Positions 23,101 to 23,384 of a DNA stretch of 23,384 bases are shown here, piece after piece. Positions within the stretch are counted from its first letter, which is position 1, and every line of letters starts with the position of its first letter. This stretch comes from CAVPKN01 sp964588495 (GTDB taxonomy: Bacteria > Chlamydiota > Chlamydiia > Chlamydiales > JAAKFR01): NCBI GenBank assembly GCA_964588495.1, contig CAZPPS010000037.1:1-23384 (forward strand), read 5' to 3'. The notes beneath the pieces are model-generated. The model worked only from the letters and a program-made list of their open reading frames with translations, made no database searches and was not told the origin of the DNA. The position numbers and the translations under genes were made by a program.

Positions 23101-23384
23101 AAATCTACCAGCGCCTGGGCGATGCTGAAAATGAAGCTGAAATCGATCAACTTATCGAAGAAGTGCGCGACAGATTTGGACCATTGCCTCCTCAGGTCGA
23201 TTGGCTCCGCGTCATCTCGCGGATCCGTCTCTTTGCCGCCCGCCACCAGTTTACTCTCCTCAAACTCTCCAAAGTGGTCTTCCTTGCAGAGCAAAAGCAT
23301 GGCAAGAAGAAAAAGATCAGCAAAAAAATACTCGTCCAACTTCCCAAAACCCCCGAGCAACTGGAGCAGGTTGTGGTCTCCGCC
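20139..23384 (+). CDS. mfd: Transcription-repair coupling factor Mfd (3' end outside the window)
   Basis: Mfd removes RNA polymerase stalled at DNA damage and recruits UvrA. The first 1082 codons are present, which is nearly the whole protein. N-terminal UvrB-like region: PAWETLP, RGGIIDLFP and FWDDEIVSIR, with a degenerate P-loop (LSGGATDSK). RNA-polymerase-interacting and linker region: VVHMNSGIGRYLGI. Translocase: Walker A GDVGYGKTE (594-602), DEEQRFG (from Asp696), LSATPIPRTLYM, ENGIDIPNANT and QMRGRVGR. C-terminal part: RGAGNILGTEQSGH, then the start of the UvrA-regulating domain. The ATG at 20139 lies inside the end of alaS and has no ribosome-binding site, so translation is probably coupled. 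The alaS-mfd order is the chlamydial one. Confidence 0.96.
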   Translation, partial: MARAEDFLKLTPFERFQTRVRSEIDLVIEGLWDSPKALLATLAHQTTQKHVVILSGGATDSKLYDDFAYFAGNPPLEFPAWETLPTEEIAPSPDIVGERYRVLRQIQESGEPQIIFTTLQAILQKLLPPKKLQNMHLILKEKGEVPFDELPQVLSEMGYHRNTIAADKGEFAVRGGIIDLFPVNSPDPFRIEFWDDEIVSIRKYDPISQTSVGKVKEILVTPGEELELLSETEELATLFDYLGKNTLVIFDELEHLEDKYVALKQMIGDGTRTFSTLEELLQSIASLQKIYFTETPLEKLGEVKSLDRGTQKVSFEVFNQVFSAHRHLVPVFPLFPSFCPPDLPIDDFSADQFLNVLSVVPDIEIRFLCQNDSEKSALQTRLENLEKPLTGNFERGYLSSGFLVRDPDIAIVPMTELTHRYKVRRQKQRTHYHTQPVEMLAITPGEAVVHMNSGIGRYLGIERRPNHLGVETEFMILEYAEGGKLYVPMEQANLISKYIGASEEKPTLHTLGSSRWMRAREKTEAAIIGYAQDLLKMQAERILKGGFAYPQDSEMIKQFAEDFPYEETADQLLAIEKINTDMLSNNSMDRLICGDVGYGKTEVAMRAAFKAVVDGGRQVAVLVPTTVLAMQHFETFSARMGNFPLKIAALSRFVKPKEIAKTLEMVAEGAVDILIGTHRIVSKDVTFKNLGLVIIDEEQRFGVKAKEHLKHIRKEVDCLTLSATPIPRTLYMSLTGARDLSVINTPPEDRLPIQSVVCTASEELIKNALLRELSRDGQAYVIHNRVETIFQMAGKIQEFVPTARIVVGHGQMSANELDEVFHAFKTGKADILIATSIIENGIDIPNANTIIIDRADRFGLADLYQMRGRVGRWNRKAYCYFLVPNTRELSEISRKRLSALTAASGHGGGMKIAMHDLEIRGAGNILGTEQSGHVATIGFHLYCKLLKKTINALQKKESPLFYQDTKVEFPYDARLPEDYVNETALRMEIYQRLGDAENEAEIDQLIEEVRDRFGPLPPQVDWLRVISRIRLFAARHQFTLLKLSKVVFLAEQKHGKKKKISKKILVQLPKTPEQLEQVVVSA

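Noticed and set aside
22836..23360. A 174-codon minus-strand open frame, and a similar one at 21513-22034.
   Set aside because: Both are antisense to strongly conserved parts of mfd and show no protein-family motif.

Overview
This window reads as chromosomal DNA from a member of the Chlamydiae, most likely an environmental (amoeba- or animal-associated, Waddlia/Parachlamydia-like) lineage rather than Chlamydiaceae. Three things point there. The gene order nlpD-murD-mraY-murF ... groEL paralog - metallophosphoesterase ... efp - small ORF - amn - tkt - alaS - mfd follows, as I remember it, the Chlamydia trachomatis block CT759 down to CT748. Several proteins have the bilobed double membrane segment of chlamydial inclusion membrane (Inc) proteins. 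The house-keeping proteins are complete and standard while the accessory genes resemble nothing common. The genus is inferred, not shown.

Layout. Positions 1-3209 (minus strand) hold the end of a cell-wall/division cluster: mraY, murD and nlpD, joined by ATGA stop/start overlaps, with what may be the first codons of the next gene (ftsW by synteny) at the left edge. At 3245-5488 the cluster is interrupted: a hexanucleotide tract, a promoter, two overlapping paralogous Inc-like genes on the plus strand, and a 167-bp palindrome whose tips contain the stop codons of both flanking genes. murF (minus) follows at 5486-6814. A second hexanucleotide tract, a tRNA-Cys(GCA) with its promoter, rsmI and a groEL paralog occupy 6852-9351 on the plus strand.

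Positions 9361-11769 form a second accessory stretch. It holds a self-contained transcription unit for a 62-residue basic protein (promoter, strong ribosome-binding site and intrinsic terminator all visible). Next is a calcineurin-like phosphoesterase whose ribosome-binding site lies in a hexanucleotide inverted repeat, then another palindrome. Last is a minus-strand pair: a two-membrane-segment protein with an R-SNARE-like coiled coil, and a small protein resembling the anti-sigma-28 factor FlgM.

Positions 11830-23384 return to conserved genes. HAD phosphatase, epmA and efp form an overlapping minus-strand operon, pairing EF-P with the ligase that would modify its Lys34. A 64-residue ORF and amn diverge from it. 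A truncated GxxExxY-family remnant sits between amn and transketolase. A 214-bp palindrome with 37-bp perfect inner arms separates transketolase from alaS, which overlaps mfd; mfd runs off the right edge.

Together the conserved genes cover peptidoglycan precursor synthesis and septal remodelling (murF, mraY, murD, nlpD), translation (tRNA-Cys, rsmI, efp/epmA, alaS), protein folding (groEL), carbon and nucleotide metabolism (tkt, amn, HAD) and DNA repair (mfd). The accessory genes and palindromes are concentrated at points where transcription changes direction. The most interesting candidates are the SNARE-like Inc protein with the FlgM-like neighbour, the tandem Inc-like pair inside the cell-wall cluster, and the hairpin over a ribosome-binding site.
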